Of a stretch of DNA of 64,000 bases, positions 45,636 to 54,042 are shown in pieces. Each line of letters opens with the position of its first letter. Positions within the stretch are counted from its first letter, which is position 1. The stretch spans positions 96,739 through 160,738 of the forward strand of contig JAXMGR010000009.1 in NCBI GenBank assembly GCA_046352935.1. The letters are read 5' to 3'. The position numbers were made by a program, and so were the translations under genes. Below the pieces are notes generated by a model. The model ran no database searches. It saw only the letters and a program-made list of their open reading frames with translations, and was not told the DNA's origin. The DNA is from CAYWMY01 sp046352935. Lineage in GTDB: Bacteria > Pseudomonadota > Gammaproteobacteria > Steroidobacterales > Steroidobacteraceae.

Positions 45636-46225
45636 CCCTGCGCGGACTCGCCGGGGCACTGTGGCTGGCGACCGCCAGCGCCGGTGCGGCGGCCTACGAC
45701 GTCCGGGATCTCGTCGCGGACTACAGCGAGCACCGCTACCGTGTGCGGCTCACGGCCCGCCTGGATGCGCCCCCCGCCGCCGTCATGGCCGTGCTCACGC
45801 GCTATGAGCGTTATCCGTCGCTCGATCCGCGCATCCGTGAGGCGCGCGTGCAGGCCGGCGCTGACGGGCAGCGGCGTCTCGTCACGCTGCTCGAAGGCTG
45901 CGTCGGCTCCTGGCTGTGCCGCGACCTGAAGCGTGTCGAATCCCTGCGCGAGGCGCCGCTCGTGCTGGAGGCGATCGTCGTGCCGGAGGAGTCGGACCTT
46001 CGCTATGGCCGCACCGTGACGACGCTGACGTCCGAGGGCGAGGGTACGCACGTCGAATACACCTCCGAGTTCGAACTCGGCTTCTGGGCGCCGGCGTGGC
46101 TGGTGCGCCGGCCGATGCTGCGCACGCTCGAGAGCGGCACGCGTGACATGTTCGCGGCCGTCGAGGAAGCCGCGCGCGCGGAGCCGGGTGCACCGCGCAC
46201 GCATGCGGAGGTACCGGCGCCGTGA
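45632..46225 (+). CDS. exported SRPBCC (START-like) protein
   Basis: A 197-residue protein starting at a TTG that overlaps the upstream stop. A signal peptide ('LAGALWLATASAGAAAY') precedes a polyketide-cyclase/START-type fold: 'YRVRLTARLDAPPAAVMAVLTRYERYPSLDPRIREARV', a helix-grip pattern for binding a hydrophobic ligand. A cysteine pair occurs in 'LEGCVGSWLCRD'. The substrate is unknown. Adjacent to an AsmA-like protein, so a lipid-related role in the envelope is possible but only a guess. It overlaps mutY by 4 bp. Confidence 0.72.
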   Translation: MTLRGLAGALWLATASAGAAAYDVRDLVADYSEHRYRVRLTARLDAPPAAVMAVLTRYERYPSLDPRIREARVQAGADGQRRLVTLLEGCVGSWLCRDLKRVESLREAPLVLEAIVVPEESDLRYGRTVTTLTSEGEGTHVEYTSEFELGFWAPAWLVRRPMLRTLESGTRDMFAAVEEAARAEPGAPRTHAEVPAP

Positions 46226-47307
46226 ATCGCCCGCTGCCGGCCGCGGAGTTCGCGCCGCGCCTGCTCGCCTGGTTCGAGCGGCACGGGCGCACCACGCTGC
46301 CCTGGCAGCGCGATCCCTCGCCTTATCGCGTCTGGGTGTCCGAGATCATGCTGCAGCAGACGCAGGTCGCGACCGTATTCCCGTACTACGAGCGCTTCAT
46401 GGCACGCCTGCCCGATGTTGCCGCACTCGCGGTGGCGCCCCTCGACGAGGTGCTGCACCTGTGGACGGGCCTCGGCTACTACGCACGCGCGCGCAACCTG
46501 CACCGCGCCGCGAACGAGGTGCTCGCGAAGCACGGCGGCGAGCTGCCCGCGCACTTCGAGGAACTCGCGGCGCTGCCGGGCATCGGGCGCTCGACGGCGG
46601 GCGCGATCCAGGCACTCGCGCGCGGTGAACGGCACGCGATCCTCGATGGCAACGTCAAGCGCGTGCTCGCGCGGGTCTTCGGCGTCGAGGGCTGGCCCGG
46701 AGCGTCCGCCGTGACGAAGCGGCTCTGGGCGCTCGCGGAGGACTGCACGCCCGCGAGCGCGGTCGCGGCCTACACGCAGGCCATCATGGATCTCGGCGCG
46801 ACGGTCTGCCTGCCGCGCCGGCCGCGCTGCGACGATTGCCCCTTCGCCGGCTCGTGCGTGGCGCACGCCACCGGACGGCAGGCCGAGCTGCCCGCGCGCC
46901 GGCCGGCGCGCGCGGCACGCCGCGTGCGCCGCACCATCATGCTGCTCGCGGTGAGCGACGCGGGCGAGGTGCTGCTGGAGAAGCGCCCGCCGCAGGGACT
47001 CTGGGGCGGGCTCTATGTGCTGCCGATGTTCGACGACGCCGCGGCCGCGGCGAACTTCGTCGCGCAGCGTCTCCGGGGCGACGCCGCGCGGTTGCGCGAC
47101 CTCGCTCCGCTCAGGCACAGCTTCACGCACTTCGATCTCGACATCGCGCCGCTCTGTGCGGGGGTCGCGCCGGGGCGCGCCGCGTTGGAGGGCGATCGCT
47201 ACCTCTGGTATAACTCGCGCGCGCCGCAGGCCGTCGGGCTCGCGGCGCCCGTGGAGAAACTCGTCAGGGCCTGCGTCGTGGACGCGGCCGATCCGGACCG
47301 GGAGTGA
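46222..47307 (+). CDS. mutY: A/G-specific adenine glycosylase
   Basis: A 361-residue MutY that removes adenine opposite 8-oxoguanine. It has 'LPWQRDPSPYRVWVSEIMLQQTQVATVFPYYERF', the helix-hairpin-helix 'LPGIGRSTAGAIQALA', the catalytic aspartate region 'MDLGATVC', and the [4Fe-4S] ligands CX6CX2CX5C ('CLPRRPRCDDCPFAGSC'). A C-terminal Nudix-like domain recognises oxoG. It starts at a GTG and is followed 5 bp later by yggX, the usual gammaproteobacterial pair. Confidence 0.96.
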   Translation: MNRPLPAAEFAPRLLAWFERHGRTTLPWQRDPSPYRVWVSEIMLQQTQVATVFPYYERFMARLPDVAALAVAPLDEVLHLWTGLGYYARARNLHRAANEVLAKHGGELPAHFEELAALPGIGRSTAGAIQALARGERHAILDGNVKRVLARVFGVEGWPGASAVTKRLWALAEDCTPASAVAAYTQAIMDLGATVCLPRRPRCDDCPFAGSCVAHATGRQAELPARRPARAARRVRRTIMLLAVSDAGEVLLEKRPPQGLWGGLYVLPMFDDAAAAANFVAQRLRGDAARLRDLAPLRHSFTHFDLDIAPLCAGVAPGRAALEGDRYLWYNSRAPQAVGLAAPVEKLVRACVVDAADPDRE

Positions 47308-47312
47308 AGAAC

Positions 47313-47582
47313 ATGGCGCGCATGGTGCACTGCGTGTTGCTGGGCCGCGAGGCCGAGGGGCTCGACTACTCGCCGTATCCCGGCGATCTCGGCAAGCGCA
47401 TCTTCGAGAACGTCTCGAAGGAAGCCTGGCAGAAGTGGCTCGCCCACCAGACCATGCTCATCAACGAGTATCGCCTTTCGACCATCGACCCGAAGGCGCG
47501 CAAGTTCCTCGTCGAGGAGATGGAGAAGTTCTTCTTCGGCGGCGGCTCGGACAAGCCGAAGGAATTCGTGCCGCGCGAGTGA
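47313..47582 (+). CDS. yggX: oxidative damage protection / Fe(II) trafficking protein YggX
   Basis: An 89-residue YggX. The start 'MARMVHCVLLGREAEGLDYSPYPGDLGKRIFENVSKEAWQKW' in sense matches the family, with the ATG at 47313 preceded by GGGAG at good spacing; a GTG at 47304 would add three residues. The conserved cysteine is C7. YggX protects iron-sulfur enzymes against superoxide and may carry Fe(II). It lies directly after mutY as in many Gammaproteobacteria. Confidence 0.95.
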   Translation: MARMVHCVLLGREAEGLDYSPYPGDLGKRIFENVSKEAWQKWLAHQTMLINEYRLSTIDPKARKFLVEEMEKFFFGGGSDKPKEFVPRE

Positions 47583-47667
47583 GCAGGCCGCACCGGTGGG
47601 TGCGCGTCACGCGGCGCAACGGCCGCGCGCCCCGCACGGGCCCATCACCCCACCCAGGGAGTTCCCC

Positions 47668-48054
47668 ATGAACCAGCAGGACCCGAAGTTCGACAGCGGC
47701 ATGCGGATCCGGCGCGAGATGCTCGGCCCCGCGCTCGCCGAGGAGCGCTTCGAACAGGCCACGGATTTCAACCGGGACTTCGAAGACATCATGACGCGCT
47801 ACTGCTTCGGCGAAGTCTGGGCGCGTCCCGGCCTCGACCGCGCGACGCGCAGCCTGCTCACCATTGCCATCCTCGCCACCCAGGGACGCGCCGCGCCGCT
47901 CGAGGTGCACGTGAAGGGCGCCATCACGAACGGCTGCACGAAGGAGCAGATCCGCGAGGTGCTGCTGCACACGGCGATCTACGCCGGCGTGCCGGCGGGT
48001 GCCGAGGGCTTCGGCCACGCGGCCGCGGTGCTGCGGGAACTCGGCCTCGACTGA
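47668..48054 (+). CDS. carboxymuconolactone decarboxylase family protein
   Basis: A 128-residue alpha-helical protein with 'FNRDFEDIMTRYCFGEVWARPGLDRATRSLLTIAILATQGRAAPLEVHVKGAITNGCTKEQIREVLLHTAIYAGVPAG' spread over residues ~33-110, matching 4-carboxymuconolactone decarboxylases. The real substrate is open: the family also includes AhpD-like peroxidases, which need a CxxC that is absent here. No other protocatechuate-pathway gene is nearby. The start follows 'AGGGAGTTCCCC'. Confidence 0.83.
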   Translation: MNQQDPKFDSGMRIRREMLGPALAEERFEQATDFNRDFEDIMTRYCFGEVWARPGLDRATRSLLTIAILATQGRAAPLEVHVKGAITNGCTKEQIREVLLHTAIYAGVPAGAEGFGHAAAVLRELGLD

Positions 48055-48198
48055 GCGGCGCTGTTGCGCCGCGCCCCTTCCCGCCCCGCCACGGGGCATT
48101 CACCGCGCTGTAACAGGCCGCGCCTACGCTAACTCCCTGTCGGGAAAGGTCGCCGCCTCGCGGCACGCTTCCTGCAATGTCCCGCATGGAGGTGCAGC

Positions 48199-48423
48199 AT
48201 GGTCACACTCGCATCGACGATCGAAGAGCTGGACTTCGAGGAACGGCTCGACCTCATCAACGTGCTGTGGGATTCGCTGGCGTCGGACCCGGCCGCGGCG
48301 CCGGTGAACGGTTCGCGCGCCTGGCAACTGCGGCGCTGGCTCGACACGGCCGCGACGTACTGCGATCCAGATGCCGACGACACCGACGACGAATTCCTCG
48401 CGGGTATTGCCGGACGCGTCTGA
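48199..48423 (+). CDS. small putative addiction-module component (antitoxin-like)
   Basis: A 74-residue acidic protein. The start 'IEELDFEERLDLINVLWDSLASDP' fits the consensus of the putative addiction module component family (L-x-x-EER-x-x-L-x-x-x-LWDSL), usually an antitoxin of a RelE-like toxin. No toxin gene follows within 90 bp or on the other strand, so it is an orphan or has another role. GGAGGTGCAGC precedes the ATG at about 10 bases. Confidence 0.55.
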   Translation: MVTLASTIEELDFEERLDLINVLWDSLASDPAAAPVNGSRAWQLRRWLDTAATYCDPDADDTDDEFLAGIAGRV

Positions 48424-48516
48424 GGTTGTGAGGGGCGACGACGCGGCAAACGACGCCGCATCACTGCGGCCAGGAGCCAGCGCGTGCAGCCGCGGCACCG
48501 CCCCCGGGCATGAGGC

Positions 48517-49830
<1,314 letters not shown>

Positions 49831-49917
49831 GAAGCTCCCCCGAACGTGGTCGTGTTCAGTCGTTGTCGGTTGTCGATCGTGCAGCGCCGCAGGTCGTGCC
49901 GGCCGCCGGCCGTGCGC

Positions 49918-50256
49918 TCAGAGCGCCGCGTCGTCCGCCTCGCCCGTGCGGATGCGCACCGTGTGCTCGATCGGGGTCACGAACACCTTGCCGTCGCCCA
50001 CCTTGCCCGTGCGCGCCGCGCCCAGGATCGCGTCAATGGCCGCCTCGACCATGTCGTCGCGCACGGCCACCTGCACCTGGCTCTTCGGCAGGAACTCCAC
50101 CGTGTACTCCGCCCCGCGGTAGAGCTCCGTGTGGCCCTTCTGCCGGCCGAAGCCGCGCACCTCGGTGACCGTCATGCCGGACACGCCGAGTTCCGACAGC
50201 ACCTCGCGGACGTCGTCGAGCTTGAACGGCTTGATGATCGCGGTGATCAACTTCAT
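49918..50256 (-). CDS. glnK: nitrogen regulatory PII protein
   Basis: A 112-residue PII protein. The T-loop holds the uridylylation tyrosine Y51 in 'ELYRGAEYTVEFLPK', and 'KVGDGKVFVTPIEHTVRIRTGE' is the PII C-terminal signature. It senses 2-oxoglutarate and ATP/ADP and regulates AmtB, whose gene follows. The pairing with amtB and the sigma-54 promoter favour GlnK over GlnB. Confidence 0.96.
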   Translation of the reverse strand: MKLITAIIKPFKLDDVREVLSELGVSGMTVTEVRGFGRQKGHTELYRGAEYTVEFLPKSQVQVAVRDDMVEAAIDAILGAARTGKVGDGKVFVTPIEHTVRIRTGEADDAAL

Positions 50257-50298
50257 GGTGCGGATCCGTGGTCCATGACCCCAATCAGGGCAGGGCGC

Positions 50299-50314
50299 TG
50301 CAGGTTCCGTGCCG
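50299..50314 (-). promoter_or_regulatory. sigma-54 promoter of glnK-amtB
   Basis: On the minus strand: CGGCACGGAACCTGCA, which carries GG and GC exactly 10 bases apart (-24/-12) and matches the GGCACG...TGCA consensus. Transcription would start about 30 bases before the glnK ATG. Confidence 0.8.
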
Positions 50315-50378
50315 CGGCGCGGCGCGATGGCGGATCAAGGAGTTAGGCGCGAAGCGCGGGATGCGGCGGGGCGCCTGC

Positions 50379-50425
50379 GCACCATCGAGGGGCGGGAAGG
50401 CCCCGGGGCTGCACCGCCTTGGGGC
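50379..50425 (-). promoter_or_regulatory. two NtrC-like activator sites
   Basis: Plus-strand GCACC-ATCGA-GGGGC (50379-50393) and GCACC-GCCTT-GGGGC (50411-50425). Each differs from the NtrC core GCACC-N5-GGTGC by one base. Their centres are 32 bp apart, about three helical turns, and ~95-130 bases upstream of the predicted start, like the glnA enhancer. Confidence 0.65.
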
Positions 50426-50502
50426 GGGAGCGGGCGGTCGCGGCCGGCTTTTCCTTGACGCCCCGCGCGCCCGGCTAGTTAAATACGCGCCCTTCCAACG
50501 GC

Positions 50503-50578
<76 letters not shown>

Positions 50579-50965
50579 TCTTTCCAAAGTTTTTCGTGGG
50601 TTTGGTCCCGAGGGCTTCTGGCTCTCCCGGGCTGTTTTCGCGCGCCGGATCTGGGCTCGGGACGGCGAGTTGCGGGTCCGGTGGTGGCCGGAAGTGTCAA
50701 CCATGTGCCCGGAACGGGGCTCCCAGCCGTCTGCGCCGGTTCCCTGTGGCAGACTCGGAGTCCCAGGAAGGGGCAACAAAAAAGCCGAGATGATCGGGCA
50801 GGGGATCAGCGTCCGCACCGAATGCCACCGGCCGTTGGCGCCCTGCGGCAGGCGCGCCTTCGAGCCCGGTTCACGATCGGTAACCACCTGCTGCCTAAAC
50901 ACTGGTCGCGGAGAACGCGGTGCAGAATCGCGTCGCTCCGACGGCTACTGAATTCGGGACCCGAC
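50579..50965 (+). other. gene-free stretch after tRNA-Phe
   Basis: No convincing gene on either strand. It holds a T-rich start and a hairpin that may end the tRNA transcript, then mixed sequence. It leads into the hsdM fragment and probably contains scars of earlier insertions. Confidence 0.5.
50607..50637 (+). terminator. possible terminator of tRNA-Phe
   Basis: CCC-GAGGGC (50607-50615), loop TTCTG, GCTCTC (50621-50626), a 2-base bulge and GGG, then TGTTTTC. The stem has a bulge and one wobble pair, so it is only moderately convincing. Confidence 0.4.
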
Positions 50966-51305
50966 ATGCATTGGATCGCGCCAGCCGAAAAAGGACGATT
51001 CATCTACGATCCTTGAGAAGCGTCTGTGGGGCGCCGCGGACCAGTTCCGAGCCAACTCCGGGCTGACAGCGCTGCTCCGCCTGATGCGCGACGGCCCGGA
51101 CGGCTTCGACGGCGGCCTTTCTGCCGGCAAATCCGCCGCGATCACCGGCACACCACCTGCCACCGCCCGGCGCGACCTCGCCGAGCTCGTCGCCCTGGGC
51201 GCACTCATCCGGACCGGCCAGCGCCGTGGCACCAGATACTGGTTGCCGTTCGGCGCGACGCCCTCACAACCCAAAAAGACACGGAATGGCAACAGTGACT
51301 CCTAA
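50966..51305 (+). pseudogene. chimeric relic: HsdM N-terminus joined to Fic-protein C-terminus
   Basis: From the ATG at 50966 the reading is 'MHWIAPAEK', then a one-base shift near 50993 continues as 'DDSSTILEKRLWGAADQFRANSGL', the N-terminus of type I restriction-modification methyltransferases (HsdM). At about 51065 the sequence switches without a stop to 'LLRLMRDGPDGFDGGLSAGKSAAITGTPPATARRDLAELVALGALIRTGQRRGTRYWL' in pieces, a winged-helix end found in Fic (DUF4172) proteins. So a deletion joined two unrelated genes, and the product is further frameshifted. It has no methyltransferase catalytic motif and no Fic HPFxxGNG. Confidence 0.7.
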
Positions 51306-51389
51306 AGGAGGGCAGGGCGCTATACGTCCGGAGCGGATACCTGCGGCGGGATGTCACTGGGCACTGAGAAACGAAGTGCCTCGATTGCC

Positions 51390-51407
51390 AGTAACGTGTA
51401 CGTTACT
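51390..51407. promoter_or_regulatory. palindromic operator before the TA module
   Basis: AGTAACGT-GT-ACGTTACT: two perfect 8-base arms around a 2-base spacer, 25 bases before the first ATG. CCAG and CTGG flank it. A likely binding site for the HTH protein encoded next (autoregulation). Confidence 0.75.
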
Positions 51408-51432
51408 CTGGCGGCTGACATCAGAGGAATTT

Positions 51433-51816
51433 ATGAGCAAGTCACCTAGCGGCCGTAGCTTTCAAGACATCGTGCAGGACCGAGCAGGGCGCGAGCCGTT
51501 GTTCGCTGGCGCGCTGCTCGAAGAAGCAGTGGAATGCATGCTAGCCGGTGAACTGCCGATCGCCCGCAGCCACATTCGTGAGGCCATCAAGGGGTCACTG
51601 GGCTATGCCGAACTCAGCAGACGAACCGGCACTCCCGAGAAAAGCCTGGTCCGCATGTTTGGCCCGTCTGGCAATCCAACAGCCGCCAACATGTCGAGCG
51701 TTCTCAAGGAACTTCAGCGGCACAGCGGCCTGCGTCTACGCGTTCGGTCCGAAGCTCTGTCACGACCCCGTTCGCCAAAGTCCGGCCGCCAGCGGTCTGC
51801 CACCCACGTCGAGTAG
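51433..51816 (+). CDS. HTH antitoxin-like regulator
   Basis: A 127-residue protein. The core 'GYAELSRRTGTPEKSLVRMFGPSGNPTAANMSSVLKELQRHSGLRLRV' matches the addiction-module antidote/HigA-like HTH family, where the second helix recognises DNA. The N-terminal half has 'LLEEAVECMLAGELPIARSHIREAIKGS', a helical region also typical of that family. The C-terminal 25 residues are basic. A strong palindrome lies 25 bp upstream, and GAGG is 6 bases before the ATG. It is followed 9 bp later by the XRE-ImmA gene. Confidence 0.78.
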   Translation: MSKSPSGRSFQDIVQDRAGREPLFAGALLEEAVECMLAGELPIARSHIREAIKGSLGYAELSRRTGTPEKSLVRMFGPSGNPTAANMSSVLKELQRHSGLRLRVRSEALSRPRSPKSGRQRSATHVE

Positions 51817-51825
51817 AGGAACACG

Positions 51826-53055
51826 ATGGCCAAATCGGTCAAAGCCAAGGTTCGCAAGGAGGTCCTGAAGTGGGCCCGGACCTCGGCTGGCTTGACGGTG
51901 ACCGAGGCGGCGAAGCGGCTTAAGACGGACGCAGACAAGATCACGGCGTGGGAAGAGGGGACAGCTGCGCCCACGGTCTCGCAGTTGCAGACGCTCGCTG
52001 ACACGTACAAGCGGCCTTTGAGCGTGCTTTATCTGCAAGACGTGCCAAAAACCTTCCAGCCGATGCGAGATTTCCGGAGACTGCCGGGCGGCGCGCCCCG
52101 GCCAATGTCTCCCGAGCTAGCGCTCGAAATTCGCCTCGCCAACCAGCGTCGGCAATTGGCTCTCGAACTGAGGCAGGACACCGGCGATCCGCCGCCGCGC
52201 TTTTCGCATCAGGCCAAGCTTTCAGATTCGGCCGAGGGTGTTGGTCAGCGGATTCGCAAACTGCTTGATGTCAGCCGAGACGACGTCGCGGAATGGGCGG
52301 TCGACCGCAACGGCTACGGGACGTTCAACGGCTGGCGCAACAAGATTGAGCACGCGGGGGTCCTCGCGTTTCAGGCAACGCGGGTTAGTTCCGAAGAAGT
52401 CTCCGGCTTCGCAATTTCCGCGGACCTACTCCCTGTCATCGTTGTCACGCGGACGGACACGCCGCCGACCCGGCGGACTTTCACACTCCTTCACGAATTC
52501 GCTCATCTGATGCTGCGGGTGAGCGGGGTGACCGACCTTGAGGAAAGCCAGGCGCTTGCGCCGGATGACCTACGGGTCGAAGCCTTCTGCAACCGCGTCG
52601 CGGCGGCCGCCTTGGTGCCCCGCGACCAGTTCCTGGCCGAAGAAATGGTCGCGTCCTATCAAGGTGGGCTCGAAGGCTGGTCGGATGACGTGATTTCCGA
52701 CCTGGCCCGCGGCTATGGCGTGAGCCGCGAGATGATTGTCAGGCGTCTGCTCACCTTTGAGCGGACGACTGAGGCTTTCTATCAACGAAAGCGCCGTCAG
52801 TACAACGACGAGTATCGACGCCAACGCGAACAGGAACGCGCGAAGAACGAGGCCGAGAACGAGGCCGAGAAGGGCGCGTTCTTGCGCAATCCACCGCGCG
52901 AAACGCTCTCCAACTATGGCGCGCAGCTCGTCAACCTGATTCTCGATAGTTACTACCGCGATCGTCTCAGCCTGAGTGACGTATCTGGCTACTTAGGTCT
53001 GCGAACCCGTCATATCCCGCGGCTCGAGCAGCTGTCGGGGAGGCGGGACATATGA
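51826..53055 (+). CDS. XRE HTH fused to ImmA/IrrE zinc peptidase
   Basis: A 409-residue protein. Residues ~12-70 form an XRE helix-turn-helix ('TSAGLTVTEAAKRLKTDADKITAWEEGTAAPTVSQLQTLADTY' in outline). An ImmA/IrrE domain follows, with the zinc motif HEFAH in 'TLLHEFAHLMLR' and the third ligand region 'EAFCNRVAAAALVP'. An Arg/Glu-rich coiled-coil stretch is at about 310-350. In ICEBs1 and Deinococcus such proteins cleave a repressor. The gene overlaps the PIN-domain gene by 4 bp; this XRE-ImmA plus DUF4411 pair is a recurrent toxin-antitoxin-like arrangement. Confidence 0.88.
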   Translation: MAKSVKAKVRKEVLKWARTSAGLTVTEAAKRLKTDADKITAWEEGTAAPTVSQLQTLADTYKRPLSVLYLQDVPKTFQPMRDFRRLPGGAPRPMSPELALEIRLANQRRQLALELRQDTGDPPPRFSHQAKLSDSAEGVGQRIRKLLDVSRDDVAEWAVDRNGYGTFNGWRNKIEHAGVLAFQATRVSSEEVSGFAISADLLPVIVVTRTDTPPTRRTFTLLHEFAHLMLRVSGVTDLEESQALAPDDLRVEAFCNRVAAAALVPRDQFLAEEMVASYQGGLEGWSDDVISDLARGYGVSREMIVRRLLTFERTTEAFYQRKRRQYNDEYRRQREQERAKNEAENEAEKGAFLRNPPRETLSNYGAQLVNLILDSYYRDRLSLSDVSGYLGLRTRHIPRLEQLSGRRDI

Positions 53056-53540
53056 GCAGTGCGAAAAAGACGACTAGCTACAGCGTCGACAGCAGCGCGC
53101 TGATTCACGCCTGGCGTCGGTCTTATCCACCCAAGAATTTTCCACAATTCTGGGAACGCTTGGACGAGCTCATAGAAGCAGGTCGGCTGTACTCCTCGTC
53201 CGAAGTGCTGAAGGAACTGAAGAAGAAGGACGATGAGCTCTACGGCTGGTGCAAGACCCGGTCCGGCATCTTCCTGCCAATCACGGAAGCCATTCAGGAC
53301 AACGTCGTCGAAATCATGGGCGCTTACCCGCGGCTGGTAGACACAACCAAGGGTCGGTCGTCCGCCGATCCTTTTGTTGTCGCCATCGCTCGGGCCGCTG
53401 ACCCGGAACGCGTCGTGCTCTCAGAAGAGAATCCCGGCAGCACGACAAGCCCAAAGATTCCAGATGTTTGCAAGGCGGAAGGCGTTCGATGCCTTCGGGT
53501 TGTCGAGCTGATTCAGGAGGAAGGGTGGATCTTTCGGTAA
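53052..53540 (+). CDS. PIN-like domain protein (DUF4411)
   Basis: A 162-residue protein. 'TSYSVDSSALIHAWRRSYPP' gives the first catalytic-type aspartate, 'SSEVLKELKKKDDELYGWC' the acidic middle motif, and 'SADPFVVAIARA' the third acidic site, a PIN-nuclease layout of the DUF4411 group. The probable role is RNA cleavage as a toxin, restrained by the upstream XRE-ImmA protein, whose stop it overlaps (ATGA). The activity is inferred from family and gene pairing. Confidence 0.84.
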   Translation: MSSAKKTTSYSVDSSALIHAWRRSYPPKNFPQFWERLDELIEAGRLYSSSEVLKELKKKDDELYGWCKTRSGIFLPITEAIQDNVVEIMGAYPRLVDTTKGRSSADPFVVAIARAADPERVVLSEENPGSTTSPKIPDVCKAEGVRCLRVVELIQEEGWIFR

Positions 53541-53847
53541 CGCCTGGATTCTGGCGCAAACAAGAGCCCTGCTCCTGGGACTGCAGGTAGGAAGGGCGGC
53601 GAAAACCCGAAAAGCAGCTAGGCGACGAGGTTTTACAAGTCTAGAACGAGACGTGCTGAACTGTTGAGCGGGCGCCGCACAGCAGAACAGTGCACTTACT
53701 TTAGGGAATGACGGAGACTCAAGAGACCGTGGACCTGATTCGGGGAAACCCTGAACGGCATGCCAAGTGCCTCTATCGTCTGCGCACGATGTCTGTAAAT
53801 GTCTGTACAGATACACTCCATCGCCGATCAGGGAAGGATCTAGACGC
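53541..53847 (+). other. intergenic region upstream of the Zorya operon
   Basis: No gene is convincing here. The stretch is less GC-rich than the chromosome to the left. Its right end holds the tandem repeat operator at 53789-53811 and must contain the promoter for the RHH and Zorya genes. Confidence 0.6.
53789..53811 (+). promoter_or_regulatory. tandem repeat operator for the RHH regulator
   Basis: ATGTCTGTA occurs at 53789-53797 and again at 53799-53807, exactly 10 bp apart, one helical turn. The second copy forms the perfect palindrome TCTGTACAGA (53802-53811). Ribbon-helix-helix regulators commonly bind such phased short repeats. It is 37 bases before the RHH start codon. Confidence 0.65.
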
Positions 53848-54042
53848 GTGACCAAGAAGACGGAACTGTTCATCGTACCCGCAAGCTCGGAATTCAAGCA
53901 GGCGCTCAGGCGCGCGGCTGCGCGCGAGGACCGCAGCCAGTCGAATTTGGTCGAGTGGCTCGCACGCGAGTATTGCCGCGAGCATGACCTGCTGGACGCG
54001 CGCCGTCGCGGGAGCCCCGCCGCACAGGATCCCGGCCGATGA
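53848..54042 (+). CDS. ribbon-helix-helix (CopG/Arc-like) regulator
   Basis: A 64-residue protein beginning at a GTG preceded by GGAAGGA. The pattern is beta strand 'TELFIVPAS', helix 'SEFKQALRRAAAREDRS' and helix 'SQSNLVEWLAREYCREHDL', which fits the RHH fold: the strand pairs in a dimer to contact DNA. The C-terminal 14 residues are basic and disordered. It overlaps zorA by 4 bp (ATGA), so it is part of the Zorya operon and probably its autorepressor acting on the tandem repeats upstream. It is not a standard Zorya component. Confidence 0.72.
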   Translation: MTKKTELFIVPASSEFKQALRRAAAREDRSQSNLVEWLAREYCREHDLLDARRRGSPAAQDPGR

